Assembly: GCA_963920705.1 (NCBI GenBank)
Contig: OY987230.1
Location: forward strand, 496,001-560,000
Length of the DNA stretch: 64,000 nt
From: Odiellus spinosus
Taxonomy: Eukaryota; Arthropoda; Arachnida; Opiliones; Phalangiidae
Reading direction: 5' to 3'
Part shown: piece after piece, positions 47,486-61,500 of the stretch
Numbering within the stretch: position 1 is the first letter of the stretch
Layout: the number at the start of each line of letters is the position of its first letter
Position numbers and translations under genes: made by a program
Notes under the pieces: generated by a model
Databases searched by the model: none
Told to the model about the DNA's origin: nothing
What the model saw: the letters and a program-made list of their open reading frames with translations, nothing else

Positions 47486-50400
47486 CCAAGATTATTGGAT
47501 TCAAATGGACACAAAACTTTTGATTTTTAAGCGATTTAGACAAAATTAAGACCACTCGAAAGAGCAAATATTGGTCTATCTGAAAATCAAGAGTTTTGGA
47601 AAATCCGTTGAAAAACATGGAAAATATGGACAATTCAAAAAACATCTAATATCAAAAAGCGAATTTTGAAAATCTGAAATTTGACTATTTTGATATTCTA
47701 TGATTTCTTGAATTGGCCATATTTTTCTTGTTTTTCAACGGATTTTTGAAAACTCTTATTATTTAGACTGTCCATTAATTGCTCTTTCGAATGACTTTGG
47801 TTTTGTCTAAATTGCCAAAACGTGACAAATATAAAATTGGTTAAAATTAAGCAAAAACGCTTAAAAATCCAAGATTATTGGATTCAAATGGACACAAAAC
47901 TTTTGAATTTTAAGCGATTTAGACAAAATTAAGACCACTCGAAAGACCAAATTTTGGTCTATCTAAAAAACAATAGTTTTGGAAAATCCGTTGAAAAACA
48001 AGAAAAATATGGCCAATTCAAGAAATCATAGAATATCAAAATAGTCAAATTTCAGATTTTCAAAATTCGCTTTTTGATATTAGATGTTTTTTGAATTGTC
48101 CATATTTTCCATGTTTTTCAACGGATTTTTGAAAACTCTTATTATTAAGACTGTCCATTAATTGCTCTTTCGAATGACTTTGTTTTTGTCTAAATTGCAA
48201 AATTGTGACAAATATAAAATTGGTTAAAATTAAGCAAAAACGCTTAAAAATCCAAGATTATTGGATTCAAATGGACACAAAACTTTTGATTTTTAAGCGA
48301 TTTAGACAAAATTAAGACCACTCGAAAGAGCAAATATTAGTCTATCTGAAAATCAAGAGTTTTGGAAAATCCGTTGAAAAACATGGAAAATATGGACAAT
48401 TCAAAAAACATCTAATATCAAAAAGCGAATTTTGAAAATCTGAAATTTGACAATTTTGATATTCTATGATTTCTTGAATTGGCCATATTTTTCTTGTTTT
48501 TCAACGGATTTTTGAAAACTCTTATTATTTAGACTGTCCATTAATTGCTCTTTCGAATGACTTTGGTTTTGTCTTAATTGCCAAAACGTGACAAATATAA
48601 AATTGGTTAAAATTAAGCAAAAACGCTTAAAAATCCAAGATTATTGGATTCAAATGGACACAAAACTTTTGAATTTTAAGCGATTTAGACAAAATTAAGA
48701 CCACTCGAAAGACCAAATTTTGGTCTATCTAAAAAACAATAGTTTTGGAAAATCCGTTGAAAAACAAGAAAAATATGGCCAATTCAAGAAATCATAGAAT
48801 ATCAAAATAGTCAAATTTCAGATTTTCAAAATTCGCTTTTGATATTAGATGTTTTTTGAATTGTCCATATTTTCCATGTTTTTCAACGGATTTTCCAAAA
48901 CTCTTGATTTTCAGATAGACCAATATTTGCTCTTTCGAGTGGTCTTAATTTTGTCTAAATTGCTTAAAAATCAAAAGTTTTGTGTCCATTTGAATCCAAT
49001 AATCTAGGATTTTTAAGCGTTTTTGCTTAATTTTAACCAATTTTACATTTGTCACAATTTTGCAATTTATACAAAAACAAAGTCTTTCGAAAGAGCAATT
49101 AATGGACAGTCTTAATAATAAGAGTTTTCAAAAATCCGTTGAAAAACAAGAAAAATATGGCCAATTCAAAAAACATCTAATATCAAAAAGCGAATTTTGA
49201 AAATCTGAAATTTGACTATTTTGATATTCTATGATTTCTTGAATTGGCCATATTTTTCTTGTTTTTCAACGGATTTTTGAAAACTCTTATTATTTAGACT
49301 GTCCATTAATTGCTCTTTAGAATGACTTTGGTTTTGTCTAAATTGCAAAATTGTGACAAATATAAAATTGGTTAAAATTAAGCAAAAACGTTTAAAAATC
49401 CAAGATTATTGGATTCAAATGGACACAAAACTTTTGAATTTTAAGCGATTTAGACAAAATTAAGACCACTCGAAAGACCAAATTTTGGTCTATCTAAAAA
49501 ACAATAGTTTTGGAAAATCCGTTGAAAAACAAGAAAAATATGGCCAATTCAAGAAATCATACAATATCAAAATAGTCAAATTTCAGATTTTAAAAATTCG
49601 CTTTTTGATATTAGATGTTTTTTGAATTGTCCATATTTTCCATGTTTTTCAAAGGATTTTTGAAAACTCTTATTATTTAAACTGTCCATTAATTGCTCTT
49701 TCGAATGACTTTGGTTTTGTCTAAATTGCAAAATTGTGACAAATATAAAATTGGTTAAAATTAAGCAAAAACGCTTAAAAATCCAAGATTATTGGATTCA
49801 AATGGACACAAAACTTTTGAATTTCAAGCGATTTAGACAAAATTAAGACCACTCGAAAGAACAAATTTTGGTCTATCTAAAAAACAATAGTTTTGGAAAA
49901 TCCGTTGAAAAACAAGAAAAATATGGCCAATTCAAGAAATCATAGAATATCAAAATAGTCAAATTTCAGATTTTCAAAATTCGCTTTTTGATATTAGATG
50001 TTTTTTGAATTGTCCATATTTTCCATGTTTTTCAACGGATTTTTGAAAACTCTTATTATTAAGACTGTCCATTAATTGCTCTTTCGAATGACTTTGTTTT
50101 TGTCTAAATTGCAAAATCGTGACAAATATAAAATTGGTTAAAATTAAGCAAAAACGCTTAAAAATCCAAGATTATTGGATTCAAATGGACACAAAACTTT
50201 TGATTTTTAAGCGATTTAGACAAAATTAAGACCACTCGAAAGAAAAAATTTTGGTCTATCTAAAAAACAAGAGTTTTGGAAATCCGTTGAAAAACATGGA
50301 AAATATGGACAATTCAAAAAACATCTAATATCAAAAAGCGAATTTTGAAAATCTGAAATTTGACAATTTTGATATTCTATGATTTCTTGAATTGGCCATA

Positions 50401-51694
50401 TTTTTCTTGTTTTTCAACGGATTTTTGAAAACTCTTATTATTTAGACTGTCCATTAATTGCTCTTTCGAATGACTTTGGTTTTGTCTTAATTGCCAAAAC
50501 GTGACAAATATAAAATTGGTTAAAATTAAGCAAAAACGCTTAAAAATCCAAGATTATTGGATTCAAATGGACACAAAACTTTTGAATTTTAAGCGATTTA
50601 GACAAAATTAAGACCACTCGAAAGACCAAATTTTGGTCTATCTAAAAAACAATAGTTTTGGAAAATCCGTTGAAAAACAAGAAAAATATGGCCAATTCAA
50701 GAAATCATAGAATATCAAAATAGTCAAATTTCAGATTTTCAAAATTCGCTTTTGATATTAGATGTTTTTTGAATTGTCCATATTTTCCATGTTTTTCAAC
50801 GGATTTTCCAAAACTCTTGATTTTCAGATAGACCAATATTTGCTCTTTCGAGTGGTCTTAATTTTGTCTAAATTGCTTAAAAATCAAAAGTTTTGTGTCC
50901 ATTTGAATCCAATAATCTAGGATTTTTAAGCGTTTTTGCTTAATTTTAACCAATTTTACATTTGTCACAATTTTGCAATTTATACAAAAACAAAGTCATT
51001 CGAAAGAGCAATTAATGGACAGTCTTAATAATAAGAGTTTTCAAAAATCCGTTGAAAAACAAGAAAAATATGGCCAATTCAAAAAACATCTAATATCAAA
51101 AAGCGAATTTTGAAAATCTGAAATTTGACTATTTTGATATTCTATGATTTCTTGAATTGGCCATATTTTTCTTGTTTTTCAACGGATTTTTGAAAACACT
51201 TATTATTTAGACTGTCCATTAATTGCTCTTTCGAATGACTTTGGTTTTGTCTAAATTGCAAAATTGTGACAAATATAAAATTGGTTAAAATTAAGCAAAA
51301 ACGCTTAAAAATCCAAGATTATTGGATTCAAATGGACACAAAACTTTTGAATTTTAAGCGATTTAGACAAAATTAAGACCACTCGAAAGACCAAATTTTG
51401 GTCTATCTAAAAAACAATAGTTTTGGAAAATCCGTTGAAAAACAAGAAAAATATGGCCAATTCAAGAAATCATACAATATCAAAATAGTCAAATTTCAGA
51501 TTTTCAAAATTCGCTTTTTGATATTAGATGTTTTTTGAATTGTCCATATTTTCCATGTTTTTCAACGGATTTTTGAAAACTCTTATTATTTAAACTGTCC
51601 ATTAATTGCTCTTTCGAATGACTTTGTTTTGTCTAAATTGCAAAATTGTGACAAATATAAAATTGGTTAAAATTAAGCTAAAACGCTTAAAAAT
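47486..51694. repeat. Pentameric higher-order repeat F-F-F-R-F (1,913 bp, two copies)
   Basis: Centres are F47486, then first copy F47869, F48252, F48635, R48996, F49400 and second copy F49783, F50166, F50548, R50909, F51313, next F51695. Shared rare variants are TGACAATTTTGATATTC, GTCTTAATTGCCAAAACG, the one-base deletion TTCGCTTTTGATATTAG, CCAATAATCTAGG at the centre, TTTTACATTTGTCAC and TTTATACAAAAACAAAG. F units at 47869, 49400, 49783 and 51313 have their core reversed relative to the arms, the densest cluster of that arrangement. Confidence 0.88.
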
Positions 51695-53990
51695 CCAAGA
51701 TTATTGGATTCAAATGGACACAAAACTTTTGAATTTTAAGCGATTTAGACAAAATTAAGACCACTCGAAAGACCAAATTTTGGTCTATCTAAAAAACAAT
51801 AGTTTTGGAAAATCCGTTGAAAAACAAGAAAAATATGGCCAATTCTAGAAATCATACAATATCAAAATAGTCAAATTTCAGATTTTAAAATTTCGCTTTT
51901 TGATATTAGATGTTTTTTGAATTGTCCATATTTTCCATGTTTTTCAACGGATTTTCCAAAACTCTTGATTTTCAGATAGACCAATATTTGCTTTTTCGAG
52001 TGGTCTTAATTTTGTCTAAATCGCTTAAAAATCAAAAGTTTTGTGTCCATTTGAATCCAATAATCTTGGATTTTTAAGCGTTTTTTCTTTATTTTAACCA
52101 ATTTTATATTTGTCACAATTTTGCAATTTAGACAAAACCAAAGTCATTCGAAAGTGCAATTAATGGACAATTTAAATAATAAGAGTTTTCAAAAATCCGT
52201 TGAAAAACAAGAAAAATATGGCCAATTCAAGAAATCATAGAATATCAAAATAGTCAAATTTCAGATTTTCAAAATTCGCTTTTTGATATTAGATGTTTTT
52301 TGAATTGTCCATATTTTCCATGTTTTTCAACGGATTTTTGAAAACTCTTATTATTTAAACTGTCCATTAATTGCTCTTTCGAATGACTTTGTTTTGTCTA
52401 AATTGCAAAATTGTGACAAATATAAAATTGGTTAAAATTAAGCAAAAACGCTTAAAAATCCAAGATTATTGGATTCAAATGGACACAAAACTTTTGAATT
52501 TTAAGCGATTTAGACAAAATTAAGACCACTCGAAAGACCAAATTTTGGTCTATCTAAAAAACAATAGTTTTGGAAAATCCGTTGAAAAACAAGAAAAATA
52601 TGGCCAATTCAAGAAATCATAGAATATCAAAATAGTCAAATTTCAGATTTTCAAAATTCGCTTTTTGATATTAGATGTTTTTTGAATTGTCCATATTTTC
52701 CATGTTTTTCAACGGATTTTCCAAAACTCTTGATTTTCAGATAGACCAATATTTGCTCTTTCGAGTGGTCTTAATTTTGTCTAAATTGCTTAAAAATCAA
52801 AAGTTTTGTGTCCATTTGAATCCAATAATCTTGGATTTTTAAGCGTTTTTGCTTAATTTTAACCAATTTTATATTTGTCACAATTTTGCAATTTAGACAA
52901 AAACAAAGTCATTCGAAAGAGCAATTAATGGACAGTCTTAATAATAAGAGTTTTCAAAAATCCGTTGAAAAACAAGAAAAATATGGCCAATTCAAAAAAC
53001 ATCTAATATCAAAAAGCGAATTTTGAAAATCTGAAATTTGACTATTTTGATATTCTATGATTTCTTGAATTGGCCATATTTTTCTTGTTTTTCAACGGAT
53101 TTTTGAAAACTCTTATTATTTAGACTGTCCATTAATTGCTCTTTAGAATGACTTTGGTTTTGTCTAAATTGCAAAATTGTGACAAATATAAAATTGGTTA
53201 AAATTAAGCAAAAACGCTTAAAAATCCAAGATTATTGGATTCAAATGGACACAAAACTTTTGATTTTAAGCGATTTAGACAAAATTAAGGCCACTCGAAA
53301 GACCAAATTTTGGTCTATCTAAAAAACAATAGTTTTGGAAAATCCGTTGAAAAACAAGAAAAATATGGCCAATTCGAGAAATCATACAATATCAAAATAG
53401 TCAAATTTCAGATTTTAAAAATTCGCTTTTTGATATTAGATGTTTTTTGAATTGTCCATATTTTCCATGTTTTTCAACGGATTTTCCAAAACTCTTGTTT
53501 TTTAGATAGACCAATATTTGCTCTTTCGAGTGGTCTTAATTTTGTCTAAATCGCTTAAAATTCAAAAGTTTTGTGTCCATTTGAATCCAATAATCTTGGA
53601 TTTTTAAGCGTTTTTGCTTAATTTTAACCAATTTTATATTTGTCACAATTTTGCAATTTAGACAAAACCAAAGTCATTCGAAAGAGCAATTAATGGACAG
53701 TCTAAATAATAAGTGTTTTCAAAAATCCGTTGAAAAACAAGAAAAATATGGCCAATTCAAGAAATCATAGAATATCAAAATAGTCAAATTTCAGATTTTC
53801 AAAATTCGCTTTTTGATATTAGATGTTTTTTGAATTGTCCATATTTTCCATGTTTTTCAACGGATTTTTGAAAACTCTTATTATTTAAACTGTCCATTAA
53901 TTGCTCTTTCGAATGACTTTGGTTTTGTCTAAATTGCAAAATTGTGACAAATATAAAATTGGTTAAAATTAAGCAAAAACGCTTAAAAAT
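51695..53990. repeat. Alternating array segment of three B-B/A-A pairs
   Basis: Centres are F51695, R52057, F52460, R52822, F53226, R53587 and the next F53991. The A-A plus B-B pair at 51695-52459 has CCAATTCTAGAAATC and TTTTAAAATTTCGC in the A-A part and TTCTTTATTTTAACC in the B-B part, resembling the trimers that begin at 54374. The B-B unit at 52822 has the ACAAAAACAAAGTC and CAGTCTTAATAATAAG alleles. Single changes include TAAGTGTTTTCAAAAATCC near 53711 and AAATTAAGGCCACTCG near 53285. Confidence 0.82.
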
Positions 53991-56900
53991 CCAAGATTAT
54001 TGGATTCAAATGGACACAAAACTTTTGATTTTTAAGCGATTTAGACAAAATTAAGACCACTCGAAAGACCAAATTTTGGTCTATCTAAAAAACAATAGTT
54101 TAGGAAAATACGTTGAAAAACATGGAAAATATGGACAATTCAAAAAACATCTAATATCAAAAAGCGAATTTTGAAAATCTGAAATTTGACTATTTTGATA
54201 TTCTATGATTTCTTGAATTGGCCATATTTTTCTTGTTTTTCAACGGATTTTTGAAAACACTTATTATTTAGACTGTCCATTAATTGCTCTTTCGAATGAC
54301 TTTGGTTTTGTCTAAATTGCAAAATTGTGACAAATATAAAATTGGTTAAAATTAAGCAAAAACGCTTAAAAATCCAAGATTATTGGATTCAAATGGACAC
54401 AAAACTTTTGAATTTTAATCGATTTAGACAAAATTAAGACCACTCGAAAGACCAAATTTTGGTCTATCTAAAAAACAATAGTTTTGGAAAATCCGTTGAA
54501 AAACAAGAAAAATATGGCCAATTCTAGAAATCATACAATATCAAAATAGTCAAATTTCAGATTTTAAAATTTCGCTTTTTGATATTAGATGTTTTTTGAA
54601 TTGTCCATATTTTCCATGTTTTTCAACGGATTATCCAAAACTCTTGATTTTCAGATAGACCAATATTTGCTCTTTCGAGTGGTCTTAATTTTGTCTAAAT
54701 CGCTTAAAAATCAAAAGTTTTGTGTCCATTTGAATCCAATAATCTTGGATTTTTAAGCGTTTTTGCTTTATTTTAACCAATTTTATATTTGTCACAATTT
54801 TGCAATTTAGACAAAACCAAAGTCATTCGAAAGAGCAATTAATGGACAGTTTAAATAATAAGAGTTTTCAAAAATCCGTTGAAAAACAAGAAAAATATGG
54901 CCAATTCAAGAAATCATAGAATATCAAAATAGTCAAATTTCAGATTTTCAAAATTCGCTTTTGGATATTAGATGTTTTTTGAATTGTCCATATTTTCCAT
55001 GTTTTTCAACGGATTTTTGAAAACTCTTATTATTTAAACTGTCCATTAATTGCTCTTTCGAATGACTTTGTTTTGTCTAAATTGCAAAATTGTGACAAAT
55101 ATAAAATTGGTTAAAATTAAGCAAAAACGCTTAAAAATCCAAGATTATTGGATTCAAATGGACACAAAACTTTTGATTTTTAAGCGATTTAGACAAAATT
55201 AAGACCACTCGAAAGACCAAATTTTGGTCTATCTAAAAAACAAGAGTTTTGGAAAAACCGTTGAAAAACATGGAAAATATGGACAATTCAAAAAACATCT
55301 AATATCAAAAAGCGAATTTTGAAAATCTGAAATTTGACTATTTTGATATTCTATGATTTCTTGAATTGGCCATATTTTTCTTGTTTTTCAACGGATTTTT
55401 GAAAACTCTTATTATTTAGACTGTCCATTAATTGCTCTTTCGAATGACTTTGGTTTTGTCTAAATTGCCAAAACGTGACAAATATAAAATTGGTTAAAAT
55501 TAAGCAAAAACGCTTAAAAATCCAAGATTATTGGATTCAAATGGACACAAAACTTTTGAATTTTAGGCGATTTAGACAAAATTAAGACCACTCGAAAGAC
55601 ATAATTTTGGTCTATCTAAAAAACAATAGTTTTGGAAAATCCGTTGAAAAACAAGAAAAATATGGCCAATTCTAGAAATCATACAATATCAAAATAGTCA
55701 AATTTCAGATTTTAAAATTTCGCTTTTTGATATTAGATGTTTTTTGAATTGTCCATATTTTCCATGTTTTTCAACGGATTATCCAAAACTCTTGATTTTC
55801 AGATAGACCAATATTTGCTCTTTCGAGTGGTCTTAATTTTGTCTAAATCGCTTAAAAATCAAAAGTTTTGTGTCCATTTGAATCCAATAATCTTGGATTT
55901 TTAAGCGTTTTTGCTTTATTTTAACCAATTTTATATTTGTCACAATTTTGCAATTTAGACAAAACCAAAGTCATTCGAAAGAGCAATTAATGGACAGTTT
56001 AAATAATAAGAGTTTTCAAAAATCCGTTGAAAAACAAGAAAAATATGGCCAATTCAAGAAATCATAGAATATCAAAATAGTCAAATTTCAGATTTTCAAA
56101 ATTCGCTTTTGGATATTAGATGTTTTTTGAATTGTCCATATTTTCCATGTTTTTCAACGGATTTTTGAAAACTCTTATTATTTAAACTGTCCATTAATTG
56201 CTCTTTCGAATGACAGTGTTTTGTCTAAATTGCAAAATTGTGACAAATATAAAATTGGTTAAAATTAAGCAAAAACGCTTAAAAATCCAAGATTATTGGA
56301 TTCAAATGGACACAAAACTTTTGATTTTTAAGCGATTTAGACAAAATTAAGACCACTCGAAAGACCAAATTTTGGTCTATCTAAAAAACAAGAGTTTTGG
56401 AAAATCCGTTGAAAAACATGGAAAATATGGACAATTCAAAAAACATCTAATATCAAAAAGCGAATTTTGAAAATCTGAAATTTGACTATTTTGATATTCT
56501 ATGATTTCTTGAATTGGCCATATTTTTCTTGTTTTTCAACGGATTTTTGAAAACTCTTATTATTTAGACTGTCCATTAATTGCTCTTTCGAATGACTTTG
56601 GTTTTGTCTAAATTGCCAAAACGTGACAAATATAAAATTGGTTAAAATTAAGCAAAAACGCTTAAAAATCCAAGATTATTGGATTCAAATGGACACAAAA
56701 CTTTTGAATTTTAGGCGATTTAGACAAAATTAAGACCACTCGAAAGACCTAATTTTGGTCTATCTAAAAAATAATAGTTTTGGAAAATCCGTTGAAAAAC
56801 AAGAAAAATATGGCCAATACTAGAAATCATACAATATCAAAATAGTCAAATTTCAGATTTTAAAAATTCGCTTTTTGATATTAGATGTTTTTTGAATTGT

Positions 56901-57818
56901 CCATATTTTCCATGTTTTTCAACGGATTTTCCAAAACTCTTGATTTTCAGATAGACCAATATTTGCTCTTTCGAGTGGTCTTAATTTTGTCTAAATCGCT
57001 TAAAAATCAAAATATTTGTGTCCATTTGAATCCAATAATCTTGGATTTTTAAGCGTTTTTGCTTTATTTTAACCAATTTTATATTTGTCACAATTTTGCA
57101 ATTTAGACAAAACCAAAGTCATTCGAAAGAGCAATTAATGGACAGTTTAAATAATAAGAGTTTTCAAAAATCCGTTGAAAAACAAGAAAAATATGGCCAA
57201 TTCAAGAAATCATAGAATATCAAAATAGTCAAATTTCAGATTTTCAAAATTCGCTTTTTGATATTAGATGTTTTTTGAATTGTCCATATTTTCCATGTTT
57301 TTCAACGGATTTTTGAAAACTCTTATTATTTAAACTGTCCATTAATTGCTCTTTCGAATGACTTTGGTTTTGTCTAAATTGCAAAATTGTGACAAATATA
57401 AAATTGGTTAAAATTAAGCAAAAACGCTTAAAAATCCAAGATTATTGGATTCAAATGGACACAAAACTTTTGATTTTTAAGCGATTTAGACAAAATTAAG
57501 ACCACTCGAAAGACCAAATTTTGGTCTATCTAAAAAACAATAGTTTTGGAAAATCCGTTGAAAAACAAGAAAAATATGGCCAATTCAAGAAATCATAGAA
57601 TATCAAAATAGTCAAATTTCAGATTTTCAAAATTCGCTTTTTGATATTAGATGTTTTTTGAATTGTCCATATTTTCCATGTTTTTCAACGGATTTTTGAA
57701 AACTCTTATTATTTAAACTGTCCATTAATTGCTCTTTCGAATGACTTTGGTTTTGTCTAAATTGCAAAATTGTGACAAATATAAAATTGGTTAAAATTAA
57801 GCAAAAACGCTTAAAAAT
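53991..57818. repeat. Trimeric higher-order repeat F-F-R (1,148 bp, three copies) plus one F unit
   Basis: Centres are F53991, F54374, R54736; F55139, F55522, R55884; F56287, F56670, R57032; then F57436 and the next F57819. Markers of the A-A units are CCAATTCTAGAAATC (54374, 55522) or CCAATACTAGAAATC (56670), and GGATTATCCAAAACTC in the first two. B-B units share TTTTTGCTTTATTTTAACC; the first two also have GCTTTTGGATATTAG. The F unit at 57436 has a reversed core: its arm A carries the q tip CAAGAAAAATATGGCC. Confidence 0.87.
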
Positions 57819-58563
57819 CCAAGATTATTGGATTCAAATGGACACAAAACTTTTGATTTTTAAGCGATTTAGACAAAATTAAGACCACTCGAAAGAGCAA
57901 ATATTGGTCTATCTGAAAATCAAGAGTTTTGGAAAATCCGTTGAAAAACATGGAAAATATGGACAATTCAAAAAACATCTAATATCAAAAAGCGAATTTT
58001 TAAAATCTGAAATTTGACTATTTTGATATTGTATGATTTCTTGAATTGGCCATATTTTTCTTGTTTTTCAACGGATTTTCCAAAACTATTGTTTTTTAGA
58101 TAGACCAAAATTTGGTCTTTCGAGTGGTCTTAATTTTGTCTAAATCGCTTAAAATTCAAAAGTTCTGTGTCCATTTGAATCCAATAATCTTGGATTTTTA
58201 AGCGTTTTTGCTTAATTTTAACCAATTTTATATTTGTCACGTTTTGGCAATTTAGACAAAACCAAAGTCATTCGAAAGAGCAATTAATGGACAGTCTAAA
58301 TAATAAGAGTTTTCAAAAATCCGTTGAAAAACAAGAAAAATATGGCCAATTCAACAAATCATAGAATATCAAAATAGTCAAATTTCAGATTTTCAAAATT
58401 CGCTTTTTGATATTAGATGTTTTTTGAATTGTCCATATTTTCCATGTTTTTCAACGGATTTTCCAAAACTCTTGATTTTCAGATAGACCAATATTTGCTC
58501 TTTCGAGTGGTCTTAATTTTGTCTAAATCGCTTAAAAATCAAAAGTTTTGTGTCCATTTGAAT
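57819..58563. repeat. A-A unit and the first of two identical R monomers
   Basis: Centres are F57819, R58181 and the next R58564. The R monomer 58181-58563 and the following one, 58564-58946, read as identical by eye, including the rare CCAATTCAACAAATCATAG. This is a plain 383-bp head-to-tail tandem duplication. The A-A unit has AAAAGTTCTGTGTCC near 58160, where most have AAAAGTTTTGTGTCC. Confidence 0.87.
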
Positions 58564-61500
58564 CCAATAATCTTGGATTTTTAAGCGTTTTTGCTTAATT
58601 TTAACCAATTTTATATTTGTCACGTTTTGGCAATTTAGACAAAACCAAAGTCATTCGAAAGAGCAATTAATGGACAGTCTAAATAATAAGAGTTTTCAAA
58701 AATCCGTTGAAAAACAAGAAAAATATGGCCAATTCAACAAATCATAGAATATCAAAATAGTCAAATTTCAGATTTTCAAAATTCGCTTTTTGATATTAGA
58801 TGTTTTTTGAATTGTCCATATTTTCCATGTTTTTCAACGGATTTTCCAAAACTCTTGATTTTCAGATAGACCAATATTTGCTCTTTCGAGTGGTCTTAAT
58901 TTTGTCTAAATCGCTTAAAAATCAAAAGTTTTGTGTCCATTTGAATCCAATAATCTTGGATTTTTAAGCGTTTTTGCTTAATTTTAACCAATTTTATATT
59001 TGTCACAATTTTGCAATTTAGACAAAACAAAGTCATTCGAAAGAGCAATTAATGGACAGTTTAAATAATAAGAGTTTTCAAAAATCCGTTGAAAAACAAG
59101 AAAAATATGGACAATTCAAGAAATCATAGAATATCAAAATAGTCAAATTTCAGATTTTCAAAATTCGCTTTTTGATATTAGATGTTTTTTGAATTGTCCA
59201 TATTTTCCATGTTTTTCAACGGATTTTCCAAAACTCTTGATTTTCAGATAGACCAATATTTGCTCTTTCGAGTGGTCTTAATTTTGTCTAAATCGCTTAA
59301 AAATCAAAAGTTTTGTGTCCATTTGAATCCAATAATCTTGGATTTTTAAGCGTTTTTGCTTAATTTTAACCAATTTTATATTTGTCACAATTTTGCAATT
59401 TAGACAAAAACAAAGTCATTCGAAAGAGCAATTAATGGACAGTCTTAATAATAAGAGTTTTCAAAAATCCGTTGAAAAACAAGAAAAATATGGCCAATTC
59501 AAAAAACATCTAATATCAAAAAGCGAATTTTGAAAATCTGAAATTTGACTATTTTGATATTCTATGATTTCTTGAATTGTCCACATTTTTCTTGTTTTTC
59601 AACGGATTTTTGAAAACTCTTATTATTTAGACTGTCCATTAATTGCTCTTTCGAATGACTTTGGTTTTGTCTAAATTGCAAAATTGTGACAAATATAAAA
59701 TTGGTTAAAATTAAGCAAAAACGCTTAAAAATCCAAGATTATTGGATTCAAATGGACACAAAACTTTTGAATTTTAAGCGATTTAGACAAAATTAAGACC
59801 ACTCGAAAGAGCAAATATTGGTCTATCTAAAAAACAAGAGTTTTGGAAAATCCGTTGAAAAACATGGAAAATATGGACAATTCAAAAAACATCTTATATC
59901 AAAAAGCGAATTTTGAAAATCTGAAATTTGACTATTTTGATATTCTATGATTTCTTGAATTGGCCATATTTTTCTTGTTTTTCAACGGATTTTCCAAAAC
60001 TATTGTTTTTTAGATAGACCAAAATTTGGTCTTTCGAGTGGTCTTAATTTTGTCTAAATCGCTTAAAATTCAAAAGTTTTGTGTCCATTTGAATCCAATA
60101 ATCTTGGATTTTTAAGCGTTTTTGCTTAATTTTAACCAATTTTATATTTGTCACGTTTTGGCAATTTAGACAAAACCAAAGTCATTCGAAAGAGCAATTA
60201 ATGGACAGTCTAAATAATAAGAGTTTTCAAAAATCCGTTGAAAAACAAGAAAAATATGGCCAATTCAAGAAATCATAGAATATCAAAATAGTCAAATTTC
60301 AGATTTTCAAAATTCGCTTTTTGATATTAGATGTTTTTTGAATTGTCCATATTTTCCATGTTTTTCAACGGATTTTCCAAAACTCTTGATTTTCAGATGG
60401 ACCAATATTTGCTCTTTCGAGTGGTCTTAATTTTGTCTAAATCGCTTAAAAATCAAAAGTTTTGTGTCCATTTGAATCCAATAATCTTGGATTTTTAAGC
60501 GTTTTTGCTTAATTTTAACCAGTTTTATATTTGTCACAATTTTGCAATTTAGACAAAACAAAGTCATTCGAAAGAGCAATTAATGGACAGTTTAAATAAT
60601 AAGAGTTTTCAAAAATCCGTTGAAAAACAAGAAAAATATGGCCAATTCAAGAAATCATAGAATATCAAAATAGTCAAATTTTAGATTTTCAAAATTCGCT
60701 TTTGAATATTAGATGTTTTTTGAATTGTCCATATTTTCCATGTTTTTCAACGGATTTTCCAAAACTCTTGATTTTCAGATAGACCAATATTTGCTCTTTC
60801 GAGTGGTCTTAATTTTGTCTAAATCGCTTAAAAATCAAAAGTTTTGTGTCCATTTGAATCCAATAATCTTGGATTTTTAAGCGTTTTTGCTTAATTTTAA
60901 CCAATTTTATATTTGTCACAATTTTGCAATTTAGACAAAAACAAAGTCATTCGAAAGAGCAATTAATGGACAGTCTTAATAATAAGAGTTTTCAAAAATC
61001 CGTTGAAAAACATGGAAAATATGGACAATTCAAAAAACATCTAATATCAAAAAGCGAATTTTGAAAATCTGAAATTTGACTATTTTGATATTCTATGATT
61101 TCTTGAATTGGCCATATTTTTCTTGTTTTTCAACGGATTTTTGAAAACTCTTATTATTTAAACTGTCCATTAATTGCTCTTTCGAATGACTTTGTTTTGT
61201 CTAAATTGCAAAATTGTGACAAATATAAAATTGGTTAAAATTAAGCAAAAACGCTTAAAAATCCAAGATTATTGGATTCAAATGGACACAAAACTTTTGA
61301 TTTTTAAGCGATTTAGACAAAATTAAGACCACTCGAAAGAGCAAATATTGGTCTATCTAAAAAACAAGAGTTTTGGAAAATCCGTTGAAAAACATGGAAA
61401 ATATGGACAATTCAAAAAACATCTAATATCAAAAAGCGAATTTTTAAAATCTGAAATTTGACTATTTTGATATTGTATGATTTCTTGAATTGGCCATATT

